The position numbers were made by a program, and so were the translations under genes. Under the pieces are notes generated by a model. That model was not told where the DNA came from. It searched no databases and saw only the letters and a program-made list of their open reading frames with translations. A DNA stretch of 64,000 bases. It comes from Streptomyces sp. NBC_01717. GTDB lineage: Bacteria; Actinomycetota; Actinomycetes; Streptomycetales; Streptomycetaceae. Position 1 is the first letter of the stretch. The number at the start of each line of letters is the position of its first letter. The DNA lies in NCBI RefSeq assembly GCF_036248255.1, contig NZ_CP109178.1, positions 3,224,001 to 3,288,000 of the forward strand, read 5' to 3'. Of this stretch, positions 52,024-61,020 are shown in pieces.

Positions 52024-52707
52024 GTGCACCCCACCCCGCCCTTCAACGCCCCCGCCGCGCGCCGACTGCGCGAGGCCCTGGGGATGGCGCCCGGTCATGT
52101 CGCGTACGGCCTCGGCGCCCAGTACGGACTCCGGATCAGCGCGGACACCGTCGCCGCCTGGGAGCGTGGCCTCGCGCTGCCCGACGAGAAGGAACTCACG
52201 GCGCTGGCCGGAGTGCTGTGGTGCGCGCCGGGCGATCTGCTGACCGCCGCCCGCACCCTGCGCGAACACCGGGTGGCCCGTGGCCTGGCCGTGGACGAGC
52301 TGGCGCGGCTGCTGGGGCTGACGGTCTCCGCGTACCAGCGGATGGAGGATTCGGGGCGCTGGCGCGGCAACGAACGCCAGTCCGCCGCGCTCAGCGAGGC
52401 GTTGGAGCTGACGGCGGCCGACTTCATGACGGCGACCGGGCGGAACGAGGAGCTCGGGGAGCTGCTGCGCAGCGCGGTGACAACGCGCTGGCAGGCGTAC
52501 ACCCGGCCGGTGGCGAAGCTGGTGCCGCTGGAGCGGCGGCTGCTGCAGGGTGTAGTGGAACAGCTGCACTCCGACTACCAGGCACTGATGGTGTCGACCC
52601 TGAGCTGGAGCACGGGAGGTCCGGAGCGGGCGGGCGCGGACGGAGAGGCGGGGCGGGCGTTCCTGGACGAAATCGTGGAGCGGTTCTGGGAGACGGCGGC
52701 GGCCTAG
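52024..52707 (+). CDS. XRE-family helix-turn-helix protein
   Basis: A 227-residue regulator. Two HTH-like segments are visible: RRLREALGMAPGHVAYGLGAQYG with a following ISADTVAAWERG, and a second at VARGLAVDELARLLGLTVSAYQRMEDSG. The C-terminal half is helical and of unknown role. I chose the GTG at 52024; the frame extends to 51967. It follows the sugar importer by 91 nt and could control it, but the separate promoter makes that only a possibility. It is convergent with pfkA. Confidence 0.75.
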   Translation: MHPTPPFNAPAARRLREALGMAPGHVAYGLGAQYGLRISADTVAAWERGLALPDEKELTALAGVLWCAPGDLLTAARTLREHRVARGLAVDELARLLGLTVSAYQRMEDSGRWRGNERQSAALSEALELTAADFMTATGRNEELGELLRSAVTTRWQAYTRPVAKLVPLERRLLQGVVEQLHSDYQALMVSTLSWSTGGPERAGADGEAGRAFLDEIVERFWETAAA

Positions 52708-52736
52708 CGCGGCCGGCGCCCGGCCGGCCCGGCCCT

Positions 52737-52765
52737 CAGGGGCCGTCCTTCGGAGCCCGCCCCTG
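52737..52765. terminator. Possible terminator between the XRE and pfkA genes
   Basis: CAGGGGC (52737-52743) and GCCCCTG (52759-52765) pair across 15 nt between convergent stops. The stem is short. Confidence 0.35.
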
Positions 52766-52785
52766 GGGAGAGTCGGACCCGCCGG

Positions 52786-53811
52786 TCAGAACACCGACTC
52801 CGCCTCGTACATCCGGTCCTTCGGCACCGTCTTCAGCTGTGTGATCGCGTCCGCCAGCGGCACCATCTTGATGTCGTTGCCGCGCAGCGCCGTCATCCGG
52901 CCGAAGTCGCCCCGGTGCGCCGCCTCGACCGCGTGCCAGCCGAAGCGGGTCGCGAGCACCCGGTCGTACGCGGTCGGCGTGCCGCCTCGCTGGACATGGC
53001 CGAGAATGACCGGCCGGGCCTCCTTGCCGAGGCGGGTCTCCAGCTCGACCGCGAGCCGGTTGCCGATGCCCTGGAAGCGCTCGTGGCCGAACTGGTCGAT
53101 CTCGCCCTTGGCGTACGGCATCGAGCCCTCGACCGGGTGCGCGCCCTCGGCGACGCAGATGACCGCGAACTTCTTGCCACGGGCGAAGCGCTCCTCGACC
53201 ATCTTGACCAGGTCCGCGACCTCGAACGGCCGCTCGGGCAGACAGATGCCGTGCGCGCCGCCTGCCATGCCGGACTCCAGGGCGATCCAGCCCGCGTGCC
53301 GGCCCATCACCTCGACGACCATGACCCGCTGGTGCGATTCGGCCGTGGTCTTGAGACGGTCTATGGCTTCGGTGGCGACACCCACCGCCGTGTCGAAGCC
53401 GAAGGTGCGGTCGGTGGACGAGATGTCGTTGTCGATGGTCTTCGGAACGCCGACGACGGGCATTCCGGCGTCCGACAGCATCCGGGCCGCGGTGAGGGTG
53501 CCCTCCCCGCCGATCGGGATCAGCACGTCGATGCCGTAACGACGGCTCAGCTCGTCACAGTTCTCGGCGGCTTCGCGGAGCCGGTCGCGCTCCAGCCGGG
53601 CCGAGCCGAGAATGGTGCCGCCGTGCGCGAGGATGCCGCTGACCGCGTTGAGATCGAGGGGGCGGAAGTGGCCGTCGAGGAGTCCCTTGAAGCCGTCCTC
53701 GAACCCGATGACTTCATCGCCGTGACCCACCACGGCGCGGTGCACGACCGACCGGATCACTGCGTTCAGACCTGGGCAATCGCCGCCTGCGGTGAGAACT
53801 CCGATGCGCAT
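52786..53811 (-). CDS. pfkA: ATP-dependent 6-phosphofructokinase
   Basis: A 341-residue phosphofructokinase that commits fructose-6-phosphate to glycolysis. Motifs are TAGGDCPGLNAVIRS, PIGGEGTLTAA, VGVPKTIDND and VEVMGRHAGWIAL. The Gly in GGEGT, where pyrophosphate-dependent relatives carry Asp, points to ATP as phosphoryl donor. The ATG has AGGAGAT about 8 nt upstream. It is divergent from pta-ackA-pyk by 263 nt, so upper and lower glycolysis and acetate overflow share a control region. Confidence 0.95.
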   Translation of the reverse strand: MRIGVLTAGGDCPGLNAVIRSVVHRAVVGHGDEVIGFEDGFKGLLDGHFRPLDLNAVSGILAHGGTILGSARLERDRLREAAENCDELSRRYGIDVLIPIGGEGTLTAARMLSDAGMPVVGVPKTIDNDISSTDRTFGFDTAVGVATEAIDRLKTTAESHQRVMVVEVMGRHAGWIALESGMAGGAHGICLPERPFEVADLVKMVEERFARGKKFAVICVAEGAHPVEGSMPYAKGEIDQFGHERFQGIGNRLAVELETRLGKEARPVILGHVQRGGTPTAYDRVLATRFGWHAVEAAHRGDFGRMTALRGNDIKMVPLADAITQLKTVPKDRMYEAESVF

Positions 53812-54017
53812 CGTGCCGTATCTCCTGCTCGTTAGTGCCGTGCATTTCGGGGGCGACTGCGGAATCCCCCGTACCGTGAGCCACAACGATTGTCCCACGT
53901 CACGTCCGGACCTCGCGCTCTCGGCTTGTCCGGGGCGCGGCATCCGACCGCTGCAGGGTGTGTGCAGCACCCCGGAACAGGGGCTTTCGCCCGGGGGGCG
54001 GCTGGTCCGCACCCGCA

Positions 54018-54041
54018 GGTATCGTCAAAAAGGGCGATACC
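54018..54041. promoter_or_regulatory. Inverted repeat in the pta leader
   Basis: GGTATCG (54018-54024) and CGATACC (54035-54041) flank the A-rich loop TCAAAAAGGG, 33 nt before the pta GTG. It could be an operator or an RNA hairpin controlling pta. Confidence 0.4.
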
Positions 54042-54074
54042 ACACCAACCGGCCAGAACGACGGGAGAGCATGC

Positions 54075-56201
54075 GTGACGCGCAGTGTGTACGTGACGGG
54101 GATCGACCGGGGAGACGGCCGCCAGGTCGTCGATCTGGGAGTCATGGAGCTCCTGACGCGTCAGGTGGACCGGGTCGGGGTGTTCCGGCCCCTGGTCCAC
54201 GACAGCCCTGACCGGCTGTTCGAGTTGCTGCGGGCCCGCTACCGGCTCAGCCAGGACCCGTCGTCGGTCTATGGCCTGGACTATGCGGAGGCGTCCGCGC
54301 TGCAGGCGGAGAAGGGTACCGACGAACTGGTCTCGCGGCTCGTCGACCGCTTCCATCAGGTGGCCCGGATGTACGAGGTGGTGCTGGTCCTCGGCACCGA
54401 CTTCGCGGCCACCCAGCTCCCCGACGAGCTGGCACTCAACGCCCGGCTGGCCAATGAGTTCGGCGCCTCGGTGATCGTGGTGGTCGGCGGGAAGGGGCAG
54501 GACGCGGAGTCCGTGCGGGCCGAGACGCGCAATGCCTACCGGGCGTACGCCGGTCTGGGTTGCGACGTCCTCGAGATGGTGGTGAACCGGGTGGCGGCCG
54601 AGGACCGCGAGATCATCGCCGAGCGGCTGACGGCGCGGCTGCCCGTGCCGTGTTCGGTCCTGCCGGACGACGCCGCGCTCTCCGCGCCGACCGTCGCCCA
54701 GATCACCGCGGCGCTCGGCGGCACCGTACTGCTGGGCGACGACGCGGGGCTGGCCCGGGACGCGCTGGACTTCGTCTTCGGCGGTGCGATGCTGCCGAAT
54801 CTGCTGAACGCACTGACGCCCGGCTGTCTGGTGGTCACGCCCGGGGACCGGGCGGATCTGGTGGTCGGCGCACTGGCCGCGCACAGCGCGGGCACCCCGC
54901 CCATCGCGGGTCTGCTGCTGACGCTGGACGAGCGCCCCGGCGAGGAGATACTCAAGCTGGCCGCACGGCTCGCGCCGGGCACCCCGGTCGTGTCGGTGGC
55001 CGGCGGCTCCTTCCCCACCGCGGGAGAACTCTTCACACTGGAGGGCAAGTTGAACGCGGCGACGCCCCGCAAGGCGGAGACCGCACTCGGCCTCTTCGAG
55101 CGCCATGTGGACACGCCCGCCCTGCTGGACCGGATCTCGGTGGCCCGCAGCGGCCGCGTCACGCCGATGATGTTCGAGCACGAGCTGCTTGAGCAGGCCC
55201 GCGCGGACCGGCGCCGGGTGGTGCTGCCGGAGGGCACCGAGGAGCGGGTGCTGCGCGCCGCCGATGTGCTGCTGCGCCGCGACGTCTGCGATCTCACCCT
55301 TCTCGGCGACCTGGACGTCATCCGGAAGAAGGCGGCCGACCTCGGCGTCGACCTTGCCGACACCCAGCTGATCGACCCGCAGACCTCCGAGCTGCGCCAG
55401 ACGTTCGCGGAACGGTACGCACAGCTGCGCGCGCACCGCGGCGTCACGGTGGAGCTGGCCTACGACGTCGTCTCGGACGTGAACTACTTCGGCACCCTGA
55501 TGGTCCAGGAGGGCCTGGCCGACGGGATGGTCTCCGGGGCCGTGCACTCCACCGCGGCGACGATCCGCCCCGCCTTCGAGATCATCAAGAGCAAGGGGGC
55601 CGCGCGGAGCGCGTCAGGCAGGGCGGCGGCGGGAGACGGGAGGGCCCGGGCGGACGCGTCGATCGTGTCGTCCGTCTTCTTCATGTGCCTCGCCGACAAG
55701 GTCCTGGTGTACGGCGACTGCGCGGTGAACCCGGACCCGGACGCGGAGCAGCTCGCGGACATCGCCGTCCAGTCCGCCGTCACGGCCGCCCGCTTCGGTG
55801 TGGAGCCGCGGATCGCGATGCTCTCCTACTCGACGGGCACCTCGGGCACGGGGGCCGACGTCGACAAGGTGCGCCAGGCGACGGACCGGGTGCGCGAGAG
55901 CCGGCCGGACCTCAGGATCGAGGGCCCGATCCAGTACGACGCGGCGGTCGAGCCGAGCGTGGCCGCGACCAAGCTGCCCGGTTCGGAGGTGGCGGGGCAG
56001 GCGACCGTGCTGATCTTCCCGGACCTGAACACCGGCAACAACACGTACAAGGCCGTGCAGCGCTCGGCGGGCGCCGTGGCTGTGGGGCCGGTGCTCCAGG
56101 GGCTGCGCAAGCCCGTCAACGACCTGTCGCGCGGTGCGCTGGTCCAGGACATCGTCAACACCGTGGCCATCACGGCGATCCAGGCGCAGGCCCAGGAGTG
56201 A
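54075..56201 (+). CDS. pta: Phosphate acetyltransferase
   Basis: A 708-residue long-form Pta that converts acetyl-CoA and phosphate to acetyl phosphate. It has an N-terminal P-loop-like/BioD domain (from SVYVTGIDRGDGRQVVDLG), a DRTGG domain and a C-terminal PTA domain starting at RADRRRVVLPEGTEERVLRA, with GAVHSTAATIRPAFEI, SSVFFMCLADKVLVYGDCA and MLSYSTGTSG. A low-complexity segment rich in Ala, Gly and Arg of about 20 residues interrupts the catalytic domain after EIIKSKG (about nt 55595-55655). The start is the GTG at 54075 with GGGAGAG 5 nt upstream. It is followed by ackA after 5 nt. Confidence 0.95.
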   Translation: MTRSVYVTGIDRGDGRQVVDLGVMELLTRQVDRVGVFRPLVHDSPDRLFELLRARYRLSQDPSSVYGLDYAEASALQAEKGTDELVSRLVDRFHQVARMYEVVLVLGTDFAATQLPDELALNARLANEFGASVIVVVGGKGQDAESVRAETRNAYRAYAGLGCDVLEMVVNRVAAEDREIIAERLTARLPVPCSVLPDDAALSAPTVAQITAALGGTVLLGDDAGLARDALDFVFGGAMLPNLLNALTPGCLVVTPGDRADLVVGALAAHSAGTPPIAGLLLTLDERPGEEILKLAARLAPGTPVVSVAGGSFPTAGELFTLEGKLNAATPRKAETALGLFERHVDTPALLDRISVARSGRVTPMMFEHELLEQARADRRRVVLPEGTEERVLRAADVLLRRDVCDLTLLGDLDVIRKKAADLGVDLADTQLIDPQTSELRQTFAERYAQLRAHRGVTVELAYDVVSDVNYFGTLMVQEGLADGMVSGAVHSTAATIRPAFEIIKSKGAARSASGRAAAGDGRARADASIVSSVFFMCLADKVLVYGDCAVNPDPDAEQLADIAVQSAVTAARFGVEPRIAMLSYSTGTSGTGADVDKVRQATDRVRESRPDLRIEGPIQYDAAVEPSVAATKLPGSEVAGQATVLIFPDLNTGNNTYKAVQRSAGAVAVGPVLQGLRKPVNDLSRGALVQDIVNTVAITAIQAQAQE

Positions 56202-56206
56202 ACCGC

Positions 56207-57493
56207 ATGACCACCACCACGAAGGAAGGTTCCGCCGTCGTGCAGGCCCGTCGCGTACTCGTCCTCAACTCCGGCTCCTCGTCGGTGAAGTACCAGCTCC
56301 TCGACATGAACGACCGCTCCCGGCTCGCGATCGGTCTGGTCGAGCGGATCGGCGAGGAGACCTCCCGTCTGCTGCACACCCCGCTGACCGGGGGCGACGC
56401 CGAGACACGTGAGCGCACCGGCAGGATCGCCGACCACGCGGCGGCGCTGAAGGCGGCGGCCGAGGAGCTGGCCGCCGACGGGCTGGGCCTGGACTCCCCC
56501 GAGCTGGCGGCGATCGGCCACCGGGTGGTGCACGGCGGACTGCGGTTCACCGAGCCCACCGTCATCACCGACGAGGTGCTGACGGAGATCGAGCGGCTCG
56601 TCCCGGTGGCGCCGCTGCACAACCCGGCGAACATCACCGGCATCCGTACCGCGCAGGCGCTGCGCCCCGATCTGCCGCAGGTCGCCGTCTTCGACACCGC
56701 GTTCCACACGACGATGCCGGAGTACGCGGCGCGGTACGCGATCGACGTGGAGACCGCCGACGCGCACCGGATCCGCCGCTACGGCTTCCACGGCACTTCG
56801 CACGCGTACGTCTCCCGCAAGGCCGCCGAGCTGCTGGGACGCGCCCCCGAGGAGGTCAATGTCATCGTGCTGCACCTGGGCAACGGCGCCTCGGCCTCGG
56901 CGGTGGCGGCCGGCCGGTGCGTGGAGACGTCGATGGGGCTGACCCCGCTGGAGGGGTTGGTGATGGGGACCCGGTCCGGGGACATCGACCCGGCGGTCAC
57001 CTTTCATCTGAAGCGGGTGGCAGGGATGTCCACCGACGAGATCGACGTCCTGCTGAACAAGAAGAGCGGTCTGGTCGGGCTCTGCGGGGACAACGACATG
57101 CGGGAGATCCGGCGCCGGATCGACGAGGGCGACGAGCGGGCGGCCCTGGCGTTCGACATCTACGTGCACCGGCTGAAGAAGTACATCGGCGCCTATTCGG
57201 CGGTCCTCGGGCGGGTGGATGCCGTGGTGTTCACGGCGGGGGTCGGGGAGAACTCGGCGCCGGTACGGGAGGCTGCGATCGCCGGTCTGGAGGAGCTCGG
57301 CCTGGTGGTGGACGCCGGTCTCAACGCCGTGCGGTCCGGCGAACCGAGGCTGATCTCGCCCAACTACGCGCGGGTCGCGGTCGCCGTGGTGCCGACGGAC
57401 GAGGAGCTGGAGATCGCCGACCAGACCTTCGCACTGGTCGGACAGGCCGAACCGGCCGGACAGCAGGTTCCGGTCGGACAGGTCGACAACTGA
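56207..57493 (+). CDS. ackA: Acetate kinase
   Basis: A 428-residue ASKHA kinase that makes acetate and ATP from acetyl phosphate. Signatures are RVLVLNSGSSSVKYQ, VFDTAFHTTMP, RYGFHGTSHAYV, LHLGNGASASAV, GDIDPAV and FTAGVGENSAPVRE. The C-terminus carries a short repetitive tail, AEPAGQQVPVGQVDN, encoded by near-repeats of GGTCGGACAGG. The ATG has AGGAG 8 nt upstream, overlapping the pta stop region. It forms an operon with pta; pyk has its own promoter. Confidence 0.95.
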   Translation: MTTTTKEGSAVVQARRVLVLNSGSSSVKYQLLDMNDRSRLAIGLVERIGEETSRLLHTPLTGGDAETRERTGRIADHAAALKAAAEELAADGLGLDSPELAAIGHRVVHGGLRFTEPTVITDEVLTEIERLVPVAPLHNPANITGIRTAQALRPDLPQVAVFDTAFHTTMPEYAARYAIDVETADAHRIRRYGFHGTSHAYVSRKAAELLGRAPEEVNVIVLHLGNGASASAVAAGRCVETSMGLTPLEGLVMGTRSGDIDPAVTFHLKRVAGMSTDEIDVLLNKKSGLVGLCGDNDMREIRRRIDEGDERAALAFDIYVHRLKKYIGAYSAVLGRVDAVVFTAGVGENSAPVREAAIAGLEELGLVVDAGLNAVRSGEPRLISPNYARVAVAVVPTDEELEIADQTFALVGQAEPAGQQVPVGQVDN

Positions 57494-57526
57494 GCACCCC
57501 CGCGCCCCTTTGTATCTTCCACCAGA

Positions 57527-57560
57527 CGGAATATTCCGCAGCGAAACAAACCGATAGGAT
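57527..57560 (+). promoter_or_regulatory. pyk promoter region with 12-bp palindrome
   Basis: TAGGAT (57555-57560) lies 7 nt before the pyk ATG and there is no ribosome binding site, so the mRNA is probably leaderless. The perfect palindrome CGGAATATTCCG (57527-57538) covers the -35 position, where no consensus -35 is present. It may be an activator or repressor site. Confidence 0.5.
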
Positions 57561-57567
57561 CCGCCTC

Positions 57568-58998
57568 ATGCGCCGTTCCAAAATCGTCTGCACCCTCGGT
57601 CCCGCCGTCGACTCCCATGAGCAGCTCGTCGCTCTGATCGAGGCCGGCATGAGCGTGGCCCGTTTCAACTTCAGCCACGGCTCCCACGAGGAACACCAGG
57701 GCCGTTACGACCGCGTCCGCAAGGCGGCCGCCGAGACGGGCCGGGCGGTGGGCGTGCTCGCCGACCTCCAGGGCCCGAAGATCCGCCTGGCGAAGTTCGC
57801 CGAGGGCCCCGTCGAACTGGTCCGCGGGGACGAGTTCACCATCACCACCGAGGACGTCCCCGGTGACAAGTCGATCTGCGGTACGACCTACAAGGGTCTG
57901 CCGAGCGACGTCGCCAAGGGCGACCCGATCCTGATCAACGACGGCAACGTCGAGCTGAAGGTCGTCGCGGTCGACGGCCCCCGGGTCAGGAGCATCGTCA
58001 TCGAGGGCGGGGTCATCTCCGACCACAAGGGCATCAACCTGCCCGGTGCCGCGGTGAACGTCCCGGCCCTGTCCGAGAAGGACGTGGAGGACCTCCGGTT
58101 CGCCCTGCGGATGGGCTGCGACCTGGTCGCACTCTCCTTCGTGCGGGACGCCAGCGACGTCAAGGACGTCCACAAGGTGATGGACGAGGAGGGCCGTCGG
58201 GTCCCCGTCATCGCCAAGGTGGAGAAGCCGCAGGCCGTCGAGCACATGGAGGGCGTCGTCATGGCGTTCGACGGTGTCATGGTCGCCCGTGGCGACCTGG
58301 CCGTCGAATACCCCCTGGAGAAGGTCCCGATGGTGCAGAAGCGCCTGGTGGAGCTCTGCCGGCGGAACGCCAAGCCGGTGATCGTGGCGACCCAGATGAT
58401 GGAGTCGATGATCACCAACTCGCGGCCGACGCGCGCCGAGGCGTCCGACGTCGCGAACGCGATCCTGGACGGCGCGGACGCGGTCATGCTGTCCGCCGAG
58501 TCCAGCGTCGGCGCATACCCGATCGAGACGGTCAAGACGATGTCGAAGATCGTCGTCGCAGCCGAGGAGGAACTGCTCTCCAAGGGCCTGCAGCCGCTGG
58601 TGCCGGGCAAGAAGCCCCGTACCCAGGGTGGTTCGGTGGCCCGCGCGGCCTGCGAGATCGCGGACTTCCTGAACGGCAAGGCGCTGGTCGCCTTCACCAA
58701 GTCCGGTGACACGGCCCGCCGGCTCTCCCGCTACCGCGCCGCACAACCGATCCTGGCCTTCACCACCGACGAGTCCACCCGTAACCAGCTCGCGCTGAGC
58801 TGGGGCGTCGAGGCCCACGTCGTGCCGCACGTGGACAACACCGACGCCATGGTGGACCTCGTCGACGCGGAGCTGCTGAAGCTGAGCCGCTACAACGCGG
58901 GCGACACGATGGTCATCACGGCCGGTTCGCCCCCCGGCGTCCCCGGCACCACCAACATGGTCCGGGTGCATCACGTGGGCGGCGGCGCCCGCGACTGA
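57568..58998 (+). CDS. pyk: Pyruvate kinase
   Basis: A 476-residue enzyme that makes pyruvate and ATP from phosphoenolpyruvate. Motifs are RSKIVCTLGPAVDS, AGMSVARFNFSHG, DLQGPKIR, the catalytic VIAKVEKPQAVE, VARGDLAVE and ATQMMESM. The C-terminal effector domain is present, so allosteric control is likely. The ATG start appears leaderless. The gene is the third of a pta-ackA-pyk set and is closed by a very strong 36-nt inverted repeat. Confidence 0.96.
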   Translation: MRRSKIVCTLGPAVDSHEQLVALIEAGMSVARFNFSHGSHEEHQGRYDRVRKAAAETGRAVGVLADLQGPKIRLAKFAEGPVELVRGDEFTITTEDVPGDKSICGTTYKGLPSDVAKGDPILINDGNVELKVVAVDGPRVRSIVIEGGVISDHKGINLPGAAVNVPALSEKDVEDLRFALRMGCDLVALSFVRDASDVKDVHKVMDEEGRRVPVIAKVEKPQAVEHMEGVVMAFDGVMVARGDLAVEYPLEKVPMVQKRLVELCRRNAKPVIVATQMMESMITNSRPTRAEASDVANAILDGADAVMLSAESSVGAYPIETVKTMSKIVVAAEEELLSKGLQPLVPGKKPRTQGGSVARAACEIADFLNGKALVAFTKSGDTARRLSRYRAAQPILAFTTDESTRNQLALSWGVEAHVVPHVDNTDAMVDLVDAELLKLSRYNAGDTMVITAGSPPGVPGTTNMVRVHHVGGGARD

Positions 58999-59025
58999 CG
59001 CGTCGCCCCGCACCGGCGTACGACT

Positions 59026-59061
59026 GTGGCCCGTACCCCCTTCGAAGGGGGTACGGGCCAC
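59026..59061. terminator. Bidirectional terminator after pyk
   Basis: An uninterrupted 36-nt palindrome with 18-nt arms and centre TTCGAA lies 27 nt past the pyk stop and 41 nt from the stop of the convergent gene. Confidence 0.8.
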
Positions 59062-59102
59062 GGTCCTGTGCGGCTCCCGAACGGGTCCTGGATCCACGGG
59101 CG

Positions 59103-60356
59103 CTAGTTGTTGCCGCCGGTGAAGTAGTTGTGCAGCCCGGGCACCGTGAGCGTGCCGCCGAACTGGCCGGCCTGCGTGACCTTCACGTTGGTGAAGAACG
59201 CGAACGGTACGTTCACCGGCGGCGGGGTCTGAGGGCTGAACGTGATCGGGATGAGGCCGAAGAGGTTGCCCTTCAGCTCCTCCGTGTACATCGTCACCGT
59301 GCCGTTGCGGATGGTGGACGTGGAGCCCTTCCGCGCCTGGACGTGGCCGGTGGTGCCGTTCGGCCCCTCCGTCAGCTGGTGCAGGTCCTTGATGTCGACG
59401 GACGAGGCGGTGAACTTGAGCACCTTCTTGGTGGTGCCGTCGCCCTTCTCCACCTCGACGATGCCCTTGTAGTCGAGCCCGCTCAGGGTGAGCATCGAAC
59501 TCTCCAGGATCCACGGCTGGTTCGGCAGCCGAGGGATGCCCTGCTCCAGATCGGCCGCGGCCAGCGCCTTGGGGTCGGCGGTGGGGCACGGGAAGCGCTC
59601 CTTGGCGCCGTCCGGGATGTCCAGGTCCTTCACGGGGTCGAGGCCCTTGACGCCCTCGTCGAGCTCCTCGACCGTCTTGCCCGCCTTGCCCGCCGCGTCA
59701 CGGATGGCGTCGGCGGTCTTGCCGACGGTGTCCGTGACCTTGCCGACGGGGTTGTCGGTCGACTTGGTCGCGGTGTCGGACGGCTTCGGGGACGCGGTGG
59801 TGGCGCTGGGGGACGGGCTCGCCGTCCCCTGGTCCGATCCCCCGAGGAGACCCTTGAGCGCGTCGCCGACGCCCAGCGGGTCCAGCGGGTTCTTCGTCGC
59901 CGAGGGCGACGGCGAGGCGCTCGGCGTCGCGGCGGACGCGTCGCTCGACGAATTCGATGTGCCGCTCGACGACGAGGTCGCCGAAGGCTTCGGGGTCGCC
60001 CCGTCGCCCTGGTCCGAACCGCTGCCGCTGTCGCCGGTGGTCTCACTGGCGGACGGCGACGGGGACTTCGTCGCCGAGGCCGACGGCTCCGGGGACTCGC
60101 TCGGCTCGTCGGAACGGGTCACGCAGGGGCCCGGCGCGAACGGGATGTCCGTCGCGTCGTCGGCCATCGCAAGCTTGGGGGTGAGCCCCATCCCGACAAA
60201 GACCGCCGTCGGCATCGCGGCGAGAGCGAAGGCCTTGCCCGCGGGTATGTGCAGCTTCGTCAGCAGAGACTTCCTGGGGGCCGCGTGACGCGGCCCGCTT
60301 CTGCCCCGGAAATCCTCGCCTCCGGTCGAGTTCAGCTGCGTCTCGTCACCCCGCAC
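59103..60356 (-). CDS. Secreted or membrane-anchored Ser/Pro-rich protein of unknown function
   Basis: A 417-residue protein. A basic N-terminus and one hydrophobic segment (AFALAAMPTAVFVGMGL, about residues 38-58) are followed by a 130-residue Ser/Thr/Pro/Ala-rich, probably disordered and wall-spanning region with SPSPSA-type repeats, a short helical part (GKTADAIRDAAGKAGKTVEELDEG) and a conserved C-terminal domain of about 170 residues beginning at PCPTADPKALAAADLEQG. Function unknown. The GTG at 60356 has GGGAGG upstream and overlaps the DUF6114 gene by 11 nt, so it is the third gene of a DUF6230-DUF6114 operon. Confidence 0.8.
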   Translation of the reverse strand: MRGDETQLNSTGGEDFRGRSGPRHAAPRKSLLTKLHIPAGKAFALAAMPTAVFVGMGLTPKLAMADDATDIPFAPGPCVTRSDEPSESPEPSASATKSPSPSASETTGDSGSGSDQGDGATPKPSATSSSSGTSNSSSDASAATPSASPSPSATKNPLDPLGVGDALKGLLGGSDQGTASPSPSATTASPKPSDTATKSTDNPVGKVTDTVGKTADAIRDAAGKAGKTVEELDEGVKGLDPVKDLDIPDGAKERFPCPTADPKALAAADLEQGIPRLPNQPWILESSMLTLSGLDYKGIVEVEKGDGTTKKVLKFTASSVDIKDLHQLTEGPNGTTGHVQARKGSTSTIRNGTVTMYTEELKGNLFGLIPITFSPQTPPPVNVPFAFFTNVKVTQAGQFGGTLTVPGLHNYFTGGNN

Positions 60357-60933
60357 TGTTCCTCCCGCCGTTGGCTTCAACTTTGCCGTTCGTGCTGTCG
60401 TCGCTCCACGGAGCGGGACCCGGGCTGTACGTAGGTCCGGCGCCGAGCTGAGGTTCCGTGCCGTGAGGCGCCGAACCCTCAGGAGCTTCCGGGCCCTTCG
60501 GGGAACGTCCGGCCGCGTGCTTGGCCGGCTGCTCACCTGTGGGCGTGCCCGGGGCCCAGGACAGGGCGAGGCAGCCGCCGATCATGGCGAGCAGGAACCC
60601 GACCACGAAACCGCCGAGGTTGGACACCGGAATGGAGACCAGCGCCAACAGGATCGAGGCGACACCGGCGAACACCCGGACAATTTGGTGGTACCACATG
60701 GTCAGACCGAGCGTGACCAGCAGTACACCGATGATCAGTGAGCCCGCACCCGCCGTGGTCGCCATGGCCAGCGTGACGTGGCCGAGCTTGAGATTGGCGT
60801 ACGGGAAGTACGCGATCGGCGCCCCACCGAGTGCGGTGAGCAGGCCGGCCCAGAACGGCCGGGTGTGCCGCCAGGCACGGAACCGCAGCCGCCAGTAGGC
60901 GGAGTCGCGGGAACCTGTGGTCTCGGCGCTCAT
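60346..60933 (-). CDS. DUF6114 integral membrane protein
   Basis: A 195-residue membrane protein with four hydrophobic helices between about residues 27 and 128 (first FWAGLLTALGGAPIAYF) and a Pro/Gly/Ser-rich cytoplasmic or external tail of about 60 residues. I recognise the DUF6114 type; function unknown. The ATG has GGGAGC about 9 nt upstream. It overlaps the next gene by 11 nt and lies 98 nt after the DUF6230 gene, from which it is separated by a probable terminator or attenuator. The fixed association suggests that the DUF6230 protein is exported or anchored with its help. Confidence 0.8.
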   Translation of the reverse strand: MSAETTGSRDSAYWRLRFRAWRHTRPFWAGLLTALGGAPIAYFPYANLKLGHVTLAMATTAGAGSLIIGVLLVTLGLTMWYHQIVRVFAGVASILLALVSIPVSNLGGFVVGFLLAMIGGCLALSWAPGTPTGEQPAKHAAGRSPKGPEAPEGSAPHGTEPQLGAGPTYSPGPAPWSDDSTNGKVEANGGRNSAG

Positions 60934-60983
60934 GGAAAACAGCTCCCTGGAACCGGTATTGCTGTGAAAAAAGAGTGGGAGAC

Positions 60984-61020
60984 GGGTGGGCGAGGCAGCT
61001 TCACGCTTCCCCGCCCACCC
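60984..61020 (-). terminator. Intra-operon terminator or attenuator after the DUF6230 gene
   Basis: GGGTGGGCG (60984-60992) and CGCCCACCC (61012-61020) form a 9-bp stem 12 nt past the DUF6230 stop. On the minus strand a T-tract (CTCTTTTTTC) follows, about 15 nt after the stem. Partial termination here would make DUF6230 the most abundant product of the operon. Confidence 0.6.

Noticed and set aside
52786..53811. Pyrophosphate-dependent phosphofructokinase
   Set aside because: The GGEGT motif has Gly where PPi-dependent enzymes carry Asp, so the ATP type is favoured.
57430..57493. Repeat-rich end of ackA as a possible insertion or mobile-element footprint
   Set aside because: The near-repeats of GGTCGGACAGG stay in frame and encode a plausible flexible tail; no flanking duplication or inverted ends were found.
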